Assembly: GCF_036567905.1 (NCBI RefSeq)
Contig: NZ_DATCTO010000035.1
Coordinates: 62,001 to 126,000, forward strand
Source: Candidatus Binatus sp.
GTDB taxonomy: Bacteria > Desulfobacterota > Binatia > Binatales > Binataceae
Direction: 5' to 3'
DNA: 64,000 bases
Shown here: piece by piece, positions 6,944 through 14,303 of the stretch
Position numbering within the stretch: position 1 is the first letter of the stretch
Layout: the number at the start of each line of letters is the position of its first letter
Program-made: the position numbers and the translations under genes
Notes under the pieces: generated by a model
What the model was told of the DNA's origin: nothing
Seen by the model: the letters and a program-made list of their open reading frames with translations, nothing else
Database searches by the model: none

Positions 6944-8392
6944 ATGTCAATGATCAAAAGACATCGATGGTCGATCACGCTGGCGGTCTCTCTGGTCGCC
7001 TGTTTCCTTGTCCTGCAGGAGGTCGCCGTGCGCAGAGCCCAGGCGCTCTCGAACGACACCTACCAGGAGCTCGACACGTTCGCGAGCGTGCTGGCGATCG
7101 TGCAGAAAAACTACGTCGAACCGGTCTCGACCAAAAAGCTGATCGACGGCGCAATCAGCGGGATGCTGGCGTCGCTCGACCCGCATAGCGCCTACCTGAC
7201 GCCCGACCTGTACCGCGACCTCGAAGTCGAGACGCGCGGCAGCTTCGGCGGACTCGGAATCGAAATAACCATCAAGAATGGCGCGCTCACCGTAGTTGCG
7301 CCGATCGAGGACACGCCGGCGTATCGCGCCGGAATCAAGGCCGGCGACCAGATCATCAAGATCGACGACGACTTCACCAAGGACATGTCGCTGACCGAGG
7401 CGGTCAAGCGGATGCGCGGGCCCAAGGGCAGCAAGATCAGGCTGACGCTTCATCGCAACGGCGTGCCCGAGCTGTTTACGGTGTCGCTCGCGCGCGACGT
7501 GATCAAGATTCAGTCGGTCAAGTCGAAGATGCTTGACGGCGGCTACGGCTTCATCCGCGTCACCACCTTCCAGGAGAACACGGGCGAGGGCGTCGAGAAG
7601 GCGATTGACGGGTTCGAAGCGAAGGAGCACGGCAAGCTCAAGGGAATTGTGTTCGACCTGCGCGACAATCCGGGCGGATTGCTGAACCAGGCGGTGAAGG
7701 TTTCGGACGATTTTCTCGACGGCGGGCTGATCGTTTACACGCAGGGCCGCGAGGAAAATCAGCAGCAGAAATACTTCTCGCACAAGAAGAAGGATTTCGA
7801 TGACTATCCGATGGTGGTGCTGGTCAACGGCGGTAGCGCGAGCGCCAGCGAAATCGTCGCCGGCGCTTTGCAGGATCAGAAGCGCGCCGTCATTCTCGGC
7901 ACCCAGACTTTCGGCAAAGGCTCGGTGCAAACGATTCTGCCGCTCGACGACCATTCCGCGCTGCGGCTGACCACGGCGCGCTACTACACTCCCACCGGCC
8001 GCTCGATCCAGGCGGTGGGAATCACACCCGACATCGATGTCGAGCCGCCCAAGGAAACGATCGCATCGCTAACGCAGGAGGGCGCCGAGTTCGACGAAAA
8101 TCCGGAAATCCACGAGTCTGATTTGCCCCATCATTTCCAGAACGGGCAGAAGAAGAATGACAAGAATCCGGCGACCGGCGAGAGCGCGGCGCCTGGCGCC
8201 GGGAGCGAAAAGGGCGGCAAGGGGCCAGGCGCGAAGGGCGCCAAGGCCAAAGCGGAAAAGGACGTGCAGCTCGATCGCGCGATCGACATCCTCAAGCATT
8301 GGAACACGTTCAAGCTCCAGCTTGCCAAGGGCGAGTCGCAGCCGGCGGTATCCACCGCTCAGAGCGACAGCGCGAAGTCGAAGGGCGACTAG
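6944..8392 (+). CDS. S41-family C-terminal processing peptidase (CtpA/Prc-like)
   Basis: 482 residues. An N-terminal signal anchor (about residues 9-27) precedes a short helical segment (YQELDTFASVLAIVQKNYVE), a PDZ domain (about residues 90-170, with GSFGGLGIEI and GIKAGDQIIKIDD), and the S41 catalytic domain. The nucleophile Ser lies in GGSASASEIVAGALQ (about residue 300) and the catalytic Lys in TFGKGSVQT. The C-terminal about 100 residues are low in complexity and charged. Such proteases act in the periplasm, cleaving C-termini of envelope proteins. The gene stands alone and is followed by a good intrinsic terminator. A second in-frame ATG two codons in is also possible. Confidence 0.93.
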   Translation: MSMIKRHRWSITLAVSLVACFLVLQEVAVRRAQALSNDTYQELDTFASVLAIVQKNYVEPVSTKKLIDGAISGMLASLDPHSAYLTPDLYRDLEVETRGSFGGLGIEITIKNGALTVVAPIEDTPAYRAGIKAGDQIIKIDDDFTKDMSLTEAVKRMRGPKGSKIRLTLHRNGVPELFTVSLARDVIKIQSVKSKMLDGGYGFIRVTTFQENTGEGVEKAIDGFEAKEHGKLKGIVFDLRDNPGGLLNQAVKVSDDFLDGGLIVYTQGREENQQQKYFSHKKKDFDDYPMVVLVNGGSASASEIVAGALQDQKRAVILGTQTFGKGSVQTILPLDDHSALRLTTARYYTPTGRSIQAVGITPDIDVEPPKETIASLTQEGAEFDENPEIHESDLPHHFQNGQKKNDKNPATGESAAPGAGSEKGGKGPGAKGAKAKAEKDVQLDRAIDILKHWNTFKLQLAKGESQPAVSTAQSDSAKSKGD

Positions 8393-8421
8393 ACGACGGC
8401 AATAGAAATGGAATTGATCGC

Positions 8422-8459
8422 AACGCGCCGGGCATCATGATGTCCGGCGCGTTTTTTTT
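8422..8459 (+). terminator. intrinsic terminator after the S41 protease gene
   Basis: Ten-base arms AACGCGCCGG (8422-8431) and CCGGCGCGTT (8444-8453) around a 12-base loop, running into eight T residues (8452-8459). It lies 29 bases after the protease stop codon and separates that gene from xseA. Confidence 0.9.
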
Positions 8460-8586
8460 CACGCGGGCGCCTGTCGTTGTTGCCGACGGCCGTTGGCAGC
8501 TGGAGCTTACCCAGAACAGCCGTCGAAAAGCTCTTCTAATGCGCCATATAGGTATCTGGCAACTCATTCTGATAAGCTGAACGACC

Positions 8587-9942
8587 ATGGGTGGGCAGCT
8601 CGATCTTTCGATCCGCGGCAATCGCTCGGGCCTGATCAGCGTATCGGATCTGGTGCGGATGGTGCGCGACGCGCTCGACGCCAAGCTCGGCGAGCACTGG
8701 GTGGTCGGCGAGATCTCGAACGCGCGGCTGGCGCCGTCGAATCACTTTTACTTCACGCTCAAGGACTCCCGCAGCGCGATCAACGTCGTGATGTTCAAGT
8801 CGGCGTTCAACCGGATGCGGTTCAAAGCCGTCGACGGGATGGAAGTGATTGTTCGCGGACGGGTGCAAATCTTCGAACAGCGCGGCGCGTTGCAGCTTTA
8901 CGCCGAGGAAATGGAGCCGCGCGGCGTCGGCGCGCTGCAGGCCGCGTTCGAGCAGTTGAAGCGCCGGCTCGAGGCCGAAGGACTGTTCGATCGGGCGCGC
9001 AAACGCGCGATGCCGTACCTGCCGCGCAGGATCGGAATCGTGACGGCGCGCGGCGGGGCGGGACTGCGCGACATGTTGCGCATCTTGTTCGATCGATTCC
9101 CGAAGCTGCAAGTGATTTTCAGGCCGGCGAAGGTGCAGGGCGACGGCTCGGCTCAGGAGATCGCGGATGCGATCGCCGATCTCAATCGCGACGGCCGCGC
9201 CGAGGTGCTGATCGTTGGACGCGGCGGTGGCTCGCTCGAAGATTTGTGGGCGTTCAACGAAGAGATCGTCGCGCGGGCGATTTTCCGGTCGGCGATTCCG
9301 GTAATTTCCGCCGTCGGCCACGAAGTGGACTATACGATCGCCGATTTCGTCGCCGACCTGCGCGCGCCTACTCCCACCGCCGCCGCGCAGATGGTGGTGC
9401 CCAGCCTCGTCGAGTTGACCGAACGCGTCGCATCGCTGGGCGCGTCGCTTGCAAGCGTGATGCAACGGGAACTGTCGGGCCGGCGCGAATCGATCGACGA
9501 TCTGGCGGCGCGGATACGTCATCCCGGCGTCGCTATCGCCGAGGCGCGCGAACGCCTGGCCGGGATCGAGGGCGAACTGGCGGACGCGGTGTCTTCGCGA
9601 ATCGCGGAGCGCCGGCGCACCATCCGCGAATTGCGGCTGCGTCTTCGCAGTCCCGATGCGATGGTGCGCGAGATGCGCCTTGCGACCTCGCGGCTCGGCA
9701 ACAGCCTTGTTCACGGCACGCTGTCGGCGCTCGAAGGCAGGCGGCGCCAGCTCGGCGCGCTGGCGGGCCGGCTCGACGCTTTGTCGCCGCTGAAAGTTCT
9801 CGACCGCGGCTACGCCGTGGTGATCAACAAGACCAATTCGCGCGCAGTGCTCGACGCGGCCATGGTGAAGCCGGGCGACGAGCTCGATATCAGGCTGGCC
9901 AGGGGACGGCTCGGCGCGCGCGCGATCGCCCGCGCAATCTAG
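8587..9942 (+). CDS. xseA: exodeoxyribonuclease VII large subunit
   Basis: 451 residues, cytoplasmic catalytic subunit of the single-strand-specific exonuclease VII. An N-terminal OB-fold (about residues 20-115, with GEHWVVGEISNARLAPSNHF and FKSAFNRMRFKAVDGMEV) is followed by the catalytic domain with PRRIGIVTARGGAGLRDML, the signature VGRGGGSLEDLWAFNEE and SAVGHEVDYTIADFVADLRA. The later coiled region and the terminal LKVLDRGYAVV are also typical. Length matches the family (about 450). It is followed after three bases by xseB. Confidence 0.96.
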   Translation: MGGQLDLSIRGNRSGLISVSDLVRMVRDALDAKLGEHWVVGEISNARLAPSNHFYFTLKDSRSAINVVMFKSAFNRMRFKAVDGMEVIVRGRVQIFEQRGALQLYAEEMEPRGVGALQAAFEQLKRRLEAEGLFDRARKRAMPYLPRRIGIVTARGGAGLRDMLRILFDRFPKLQVIFRPAKVQGDGSAQEIADAIADLNRDGRAEVLIVGRGGGSLEDLWAFNEEIVARAIFRSAIPVISAVGHEVDYTIADFVADLRAPTPTAAAQMVVPSLVELTERVASLGASLASVMQRELSGRRESIDDLAARIRHPGVAIAEARERLAGIEGELADAVSSRIAERRRTIRELRLRLRSPDAMVREMRLATSRLGNSLVHGTLSALEGRRRQLGALAGRLDALSPLKVLDRGYAVVINKTNSRAVLDAAMVKPGDELDIRLARGRLGARAIARAI

Positions 9943-9945
9943 ACG

Positions 9946-10227
9946 ATGGCCACGAAGACGAAAAAATTCGAGGACGAGCTCAAGGATCTTGAAACGATCG
10001 TCAATCAGATCGATTCGGGTGAGCTTACGCTGGAAGAATCGATCGGAGCCTTCGAACGCGGCGTCATGCTGGTGAAGGCGCTCAATGGGAAACTCGACGA
10101 AGTCGAGCGCAAGGTCGAACTGCTAACGCGGAGCGCCGGCGGCGAACTGCGCACGGCGCCCTTTGAAGCATCGTCTGAGGACGAGCACCACGCCGGCGCA
10201 AAGGACGACGACGAAACACCCTTCTAG
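9946..10227 (+). CDS. xseB: exodeoxyribonuclease VII small subunit
   Basis: 93 residues. The XseB core is clear: FEDELKDLETIVNQIDSGEL then LEESIGAFERGVMLVKALNG, the helical hairpin by which small subunits decorate the large XseA coil. The acidic tail (EDEHHAGAKDDDETPF) is extra to the core. It follows xseA directly and its 3' end overlaps the long form of the tlyA frame. Confidence 0.95.
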   Translation: MATKTKKFEDELKDLETIVNQIDSGELTLEESIGAFERGVMLVKALNGKLDEVERKVELLTRSAGGELRTAPFEASSEDEHHAGAKDDDETPF

Positions 10228-11023
10228 CAATGGTCCAGGCACCAAGCCCAAGCCGCGGCGCTCGGTGGCGCCGTTGGTCCGCTTCAGGCTCGACGCCGAA
10301 ATGGCGCGCCGCGGTCTGGCCGACAGCCGCGAAATCGCCCAGCGCCTGATAATGGCCGGACGCGTGCGCGTCAACTCGCGGCCGGCCTACAAAGCCGACC
10401 TCAAGGTCGATTCTGAAACTCCCATCGCGCTGATGGCGGGTGCGCCGCAGTTCGTTTCGCGCGGAGCGTACAAGCTGATCGCCGCGCTCGAGCATTTCGG
10501 CATCTCGGTTGAGGGCAAGCTCGCGCTGGACGTGGGCGCATCGACCGGCGGCTTCACCGACGTGCTGCTGCGCCGCGGCGCCAAGGCCGTGATCGCGATG
10601 GACGTCGGCTACGGGCAGCTGGCGCTGAAGCTGCGCGAGGATCCGCGCGTCACCGTGCTTGACCGCATGAATATCCGGCTCGCCTCGCCCGACGACTTGC
10701 CCCACGCGCCCGAGTTGGTGACGATCGACACCAGTTTTATCTCACTGCGGCTGGTGATTCCGTCGGTGCTGGCGCTGGTCGCGCCGCGCGCTGAAATAGT
10801 CGCGCTGATCAAGCCGCAGTTCGAAGTCGGCAAGGGCAAGGTCGGCAAGGGTGGAATCGTCAGGGACGAAAAACTCCGGCGCGAAGCGGTCGCGGGGATC
10901 GTCGAGTTCGCGGAGAGTATCGGCCTCGATGTGGTCGGCACAATCGAATCGCCGATTGAAGGCAGGGCCGGAAATCGCGAACATCTCGCGCTGATGAAAT
11001 TCCCGGGCGAATCTGGAAAATGA
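10163..11023 (+). CDS. tlyA: TlyA-family rRNA methyltransferase (S4 plus FtsJ-like)
   Basis: Up to 286 residues. An N-terminal S4 RNA-binding domain (RLDAEMARRGLADSREIAQR, LIMAGRVRVN) is followed by a Rossmann methyltransferase with SAM motif LALDVGASTGGFTDVLLRRG and downstream motifs VTIDTSFISLRLV and LIKPQFEVGKGKVGKGG. This is the TlyA/YqxC layout; characterised members 2'-O-methylate 16S/23S rRNA. The start is uncertain: from ATG 10163 the gene overlaps xseB by 65 bases and has a 35-residue basic non-conserved leader, whereas GTG 10265 or TTG 10274 would begin near the usual TlyA N-terminus. The xseA-xseB-tlyA order is seen in many bacteria. The end overlaps the next gene by four bases. 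Confidence 0.9.
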   Translation: MKHRLRTSTTPAQRTTTKHPSSNGPGTKPKPRRSVAPLVRFRLDAEMARRGLADSREIAQRLIMAGRVRVNSRPAYKADLKVDSETPIALMAGAPQFVSRGAYKLIAALEHFGISVEGKLALDVGASTGGFTDVLLRRGAKAVIAMDVGYGQLALKLREDPRVTVLDRMNIRLASPDDLPHAPELVTIDTSFISLRLVIPSVLALVAPRAEIVALIKPQFEVGKGKVGKGGIVRDEKLRREAVAGIVEFAESIGLDVVGTIESPIEGRAGNREHLALMKFPGESGK

Positions 11024-11995
11024 CGCGCGCATGGGCGGTCGGATTGGATATGGGTGGCACCAATATCCGGTGCGCAGCCGTGTCTGCCAGCGGCGGCGAT
11101 GTGATTCTGATGGAACATGGGCCGTCGCATGCGTCGCGCCAGGCCGCAGCCGTCGCCGAAAATATCGCCGCGCAACTAACTCATCTGCTGGACACCGCGC
11201 GCCGGCGCGGACTTGGATCGCCGCGAGCGATCGGAGTCGCGGTGCCGGGACCGCTAAACGTGCACTCGGGAACCGTAATGCAGGCGCCGCACGTCGCCGC
11301 ATGGCACGGATACCCGCTGCGGCGCAAGCTCGAAGCGCTGATCGGCCGCCACGTGATCGTCGAGAACGACGCCAACGCGTGGGCGCTCGGCGAGTACTGG
11401 CGCGGCGCGCGGGCGGCGCGACGTCGTGCTGCTGACGCTCGGCACCGGAGTCGGCGGCGGACTGATCGTCGGCGGCAAACTGGTTCACGGACGAAGCGGG
11501 ATGGCGGGCGAATTGGGGCATGTCACGGTCGATCCGGACGGTCCGCGATGCGACTGCGGAGCGAACGGATGCCTGGAGTCATACGCATCGGCGTCGGGGC
11601 TGCGCGGCCTGGTCGAACAGCGGCTGGGACAGTCGCCGGGTGCGCCGTTGCCGGCGCAAATCGTTGATTCGGAGGGAAATTTCTCGGTGCGCGGACTGTC
11701 GGCCCAGGCTCGCCGCGGCGACGCAATCGCGCTCGAGGCGTTCGCCACGGCGGGCTATCACCTCGGAATCGCGATTGCGTCTTTTCTAAATATCTTCAAT
11801 CCCGAGCTGGTCGTGATCGGGGGTGGCGTCGCCGGCGCGCTGTCATACATGCGCAAAGCGATGATGACGCAGGTGCATGAGCGGGCCTTCACGGCGATCG
11901 CATCGCAGGCGAAGATCGTGCGTGCGGCGCTGGGTCCGCGAGGCGGTGTGGTGGGGGCTGCCTACGCGGCGCTGCATCCACCGGCGCGCTCGTAG
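11020..11995 (+). pseudogene. ROK-family sugar kinase (glucokinase-like), frameshifted
   Basis: The gene starts at ATG 11020 (MTRAWAVGLDMGGTNIRCAA, the ATP-binding DxGGTxxR motif) and stays in that frame to about 11400 (VIVENDANAWALGEYWRGA). The match then jumps to the +1 frame (LLTLGTGVGGGLIVGGKLVH, GMAGELGHVTVDPDGPRCDC, GANGCLESYASASGLRGLVE), including the ROK zinc motif (CxCGxxGCxE). Joined, the two parts give an ordinary ROK kinase of about 325 residues. The break is in a GC-rich run of GCG repeats at about 11400-11425 and is explained by one extra base or two missing bases. It may be a true frameshift or a consensus error in a hard-to-read run. It is coupled to tlyA by a four-base overlap. 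Confidence 0.82.
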
Positions 11996-12069
11996 CATGT
12001 TTGCCACATCCTAGACCCTCGCCGGAATCTGATGGATACTGGAATGGGTTGGCAGGCAAAGGGTGCATT

Positions 12070-13056
12070 ATGAGCGCGCGACGGTTCAGCTCAACTTTAT
12101 CCGGACTGGCCCTCGCGGCGACGTTAATCGTTGTCGGCGGCGGACTTGCGTTCGCTCAATCCGATTTCAACGAGAGTACGATTCCGCCCTCTGCGCCGCC
12201 CTCGCGAGTCGTGCGTCCACCGAGCGAGGCCGAACCGTCTGAGGCTCGCGACACGGAACAGCCCGCGGATCAGCCGGCGCCAAGACCCATCGCCAAGCCG
12301 GATCATCCCGCGAACATCATCCCTTACACGGTTCGCCCCGGCGATTCGATCGGCGCAATTGCGCAGATGTTCGGGATCACCGCCGATGAGCTCGCCCACG
12401 CCAACCGGATTCATCCTGACGACGAACTGCAGGTGGACGAGGTGTTGAAGGTTCCGCATCCTTTCACCACCGAGGTTAATACGCTCAAGGGACAGGTCGA
12501 GGCGCTGAGCGCACAGCAGCAAACGGCGGAGCAGAAGGCCGATTCGGCGCAGGAGCAGGTCAAATCGCTCCAGGCGCAAGTCCAGGAACTGACCGGCGAC
12601 AATCAGGACTTGCAACTTGGCAACAAGTTGCTGCCGTGGTGGCGTGCAACCGCCGTCAGCCTGGGATTCTTTGCGCTGCTCATGCTCGGTGCGATATTGC
12701 TGACGCTGTTCGAATGGTGGCGGATGCGGCGCCGGTTTGTGGCGCTGGCCGCGATGACCGACGCACTCAGCCGGCTCGACTATAAGTACAAAGCGATGTT
12801 CGCGAAGGCGGAGTTGCGCTTGCAGCAGCTCTACGGCCGGCGCCGCGGCGGAATTACCGAAGGGCAGCCGCGGCCCAAGATGCCCGAGGAAATCGAAATC
12901 GAACGGCTCAACGAGGAACTCAAGCAGATTCTCGAGCTGCACCTGCAGCGCTTGGGTGCGCGATTGCCCGGGGCGCCGCGCCGCAAGGGATGGCGCGAGA
13001 TGTTCGGTGGCGGCGATGTCAGCTCGACGGTTGAAGCCCGCTCGTATCGCCGCTAG
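12070..13056 (+). CDS. periplasmic LysM protein with coiled coil and membrane segment
   Basis: 328 residues from ATG 12070 (MSARRFSSTLSGL). Signal peptide to about residue 30 (TLIVVGGGLAFAQ), a Pro-rich linker, then a LysM domain (about residues 85-132: IPYTVRPGDSIGAIAQMFGI ending VDEVLKVP) that would bind peptidoglycan glycans. A heptad-like coiled coil follows (about 138-185, rich in Gln/Glu/Ala), then a strong membrane segment (about 200-220, VSLGFFALLMLGAILLTLF) and a basic cytoplasm-facing tail. The combination suggests a protein linking the inner membrane to the wall. The specific role is unknown. A longer frame from 12001 adds 23 residues with no signal-peptide character. Confidence 0.8.
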   Translation: MSARRFSSTLSGLALAATLIVVGGGLAFAQSDFNESTIPPSAPPSRVVRPPSEAEPSEARDTEQPADQPAPRPIAKPDHPANIIPYTVRPGDSIGAIAQMFGITADELAHANRIHPDDELQVDEVLKVPHPFTTEVNTLKGQVEALSAQQQTAEQKADSAQEQVKSLQAQVQELTGDNQDLQLGNKLLPWWRATAVSLGFFALLMLGAILLTLFEWWRMRRRFVALAAMTDALSRLDYKYKAMFAKAELRLQQLYGRRRGGITEGQPRPKMPEEIEIERLNEELKQILELHLQRLGARLPGAPRRKGWREMFGGGDVSSTVEARSYRR

Positions 13057-13122
13057 GCTTGCATTTCGTCGATTGTGAAGCCCGGGCTTGCCGTCGGTTG
13101 GAATATCGGGGAGAATTTCATC

Positions 13123-13323
13123 ATGAAGAAACTCGCGCTCATGGCTTTGTTGGCAACCGTGATGGTCGCGCCATTTGGAATTTCCTCCGCGACCGGCACG
13201 CGTGCGTCGGATACGCCCGAATGTTGCCAAAAGAAGGAGTCATGCTGCCCGAGCGCGTCGTGTTGCACCGGCGGCAGCCACGGCATGGGAGCGCATTGCG
13301 CGCTTCACGCCGCCGCGCGTTGA
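13123..13323 (+). CDS. small secreted Cys-rich protein, putative metal binder
   Basis: 66 residues from ATG 13123, with GGGGAGA about nine bases upstream. A lysine-led signal peptide (MKKLALMALLATVMVAPFG) precedes a short mature part of about 40 residues holding three CC pairs plus one more Cys (seven in all) and three His. The paired cysteines and histidines suggest metal binding or a disulfide-rich fold; no family is recognised. It stands just upstream of two other secreted or membrane proteins on the same strand (13360-13734, 13753-14235). Confidence 0.6.
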   Translation: MKKLALMALLATVMVAPFGISSATGTRASDTPECCQKKESCCPSASCCTGGSHGMGAHCALHAAAR

Positions 13324-13359
13324 TCACTTGATCATTTTCGGGTTTTTCAGGGGTTAACC

Positions 13360-13734
13360 ATGAATCGACTGGCGAATTTCGGTTTCGGTCTTGGACTCGT
13401 TTTCGTTGTTGCGATTGGACCGGCTGGCGTGGTGCTGGCGGCCGACGGCAGCGCGATATCGGTCACCGGCAATCTCGAAGACGCGTACTGCTACACCACG
13501 ATGGGCGCGAAGGGCGCGGGCCACAAGGCGTGCGCGATCAAATGCGTATCCAAGGGAGTTCCGGTGATACTTATCGAAAAAGGAACCGAGAAATCCTACA
13601 TCGTGTTGCCGAACAAGGAAGGGTCGCCGCTTCCCGAAAGCGTTATCAAGCACATGGAAGACCAGGTGACGGTGACGGGCAAGGAATACAACAAGAACGG
13701 CACGGAATACATTGTCGTCGAGTCAGTGAAGTAG
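13360..13734 (+). CDS. secreted protein of unknown function with conserved CxxC-type motif
   Basis: 124 residues. Signal peptide about residues 1-27 (ending VVLAADG). The mature part opens with SVTGNLEDAYCYTTMGAKG and HKACAIKCVSKGVPVILIEK, in which Cys44, Cys58 and Cys62 could bind a metal or form disulfides, and ends in a predicted beta-rich segment (DQVTVTGKEYNKNGTEYIVV). Similar small secreted proteins with a 'G...D.YC..MG..G..H..CA..C...G.PV' pattern occur in Acidobacteria and Deltaproteobacteria by my recollection, without known function. The stop is 18 bases before the DUF2231 gene. Confidence 0.65.
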   Translation: MNRLANFGFGLGLVFVVAIGPAGVVLAADGSAISVTGNLEDAYCYTTMGAKGAGHKACAIKCVSKGVPVILIEKGTEKSYIVLPNKEGSPLPESVIKHMEDQVTVTGKEYNKNGTEYIVVESVK

Positions 13735-13752
13735 CCGCGGGCAAACCTCGTC

Positions 13753-14235
13753 GTGTTGGAGCGCATTCTGCCGGGCGCATCGCACCTGCAGAATATCCAT
13801 CCCCTCCTGGTGCATTTTCCGATCGCGTTTCTCTATGGCGCGGCGCTCCTTTATTTCCTCGCGTCGATTAGCGCGAGCGATGGGCTTAAGTGGGCGGCGC
13901 TCTGGATGCTGATGCTGGGCGCGCTTGGCGCGGCGGCGGCGGTTGCCAGCGGTCTCTATGCGGCTCCCGGCCTGATGGTCTCGGTATCGGTCCGCCACGA
14001 ACTGCTGCGCAATCATAAGCATCTGATGGTCGCGGCGTCGGCGGTGACGGGCGTGCTGACGGTGTGGGCGCTCGCGACGCGGCCGATGCCGGCGCGGGGA
14101 CGGTACCTGTTTCTCGCCGGCCTGATCGCAGTCATGGGGTTGATAGCGGCGGGCGCGGACATCGGCGGCGAGATGGTTTACGGCTACAACGCGGGCGGCT
14201 CGGCCTGTCCGCAGCCGATCGAGTTCGGTAAGTAG
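13753..14235 (+). CDS. DUF2231 membrane protein
   Basis: 160 residues starting at GTG 13753. The N-terminal IHPLLVHFPIAFLYGAALLY is the signature of the DUF2231 family, whose members have four to five membrane segments and conserved histidines. Four hydrophobic segments are visible, with another His-containing stretch (RHELLRNHKHLMVAASAVTG). Function in the family is not established; links with haem or metals are often suggested from the histidines. It probably forms a short operon with the two preceding secreted proteins. Confidence 0.8.
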   Translation: MLERILPGASHLQNIHPLLVHFPIAFLYGAALLYFLASISASDGLKWAALWMLMLGALGAAAAVASGLYAAPGLMVSVSVRHELLRNHKHLMVAASAVTGVLTVWALATRPMPARGRYLFLAGLIAVMGLIAAGADIGGEMVYGYNAGGSACPQPIEFGK

Positions 14236-14303
14236 AAGAGTTTCGCGCCAAGTCTGCGCGAGTCTTCAAAAAGACGCCACTGCAAGCCCCTGCATCCTGC
14301 CGC

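Noticed and set aside
12124..13230. 368-codon open frame on the minus strand opposite the LysM gene
   Set aside because: Composition is that of an antisense shadow of a GC-rich gene (Arg/Leu/Gln-rich, no motifs). The LysM gene on the plus strand has a signal peptide and domain.
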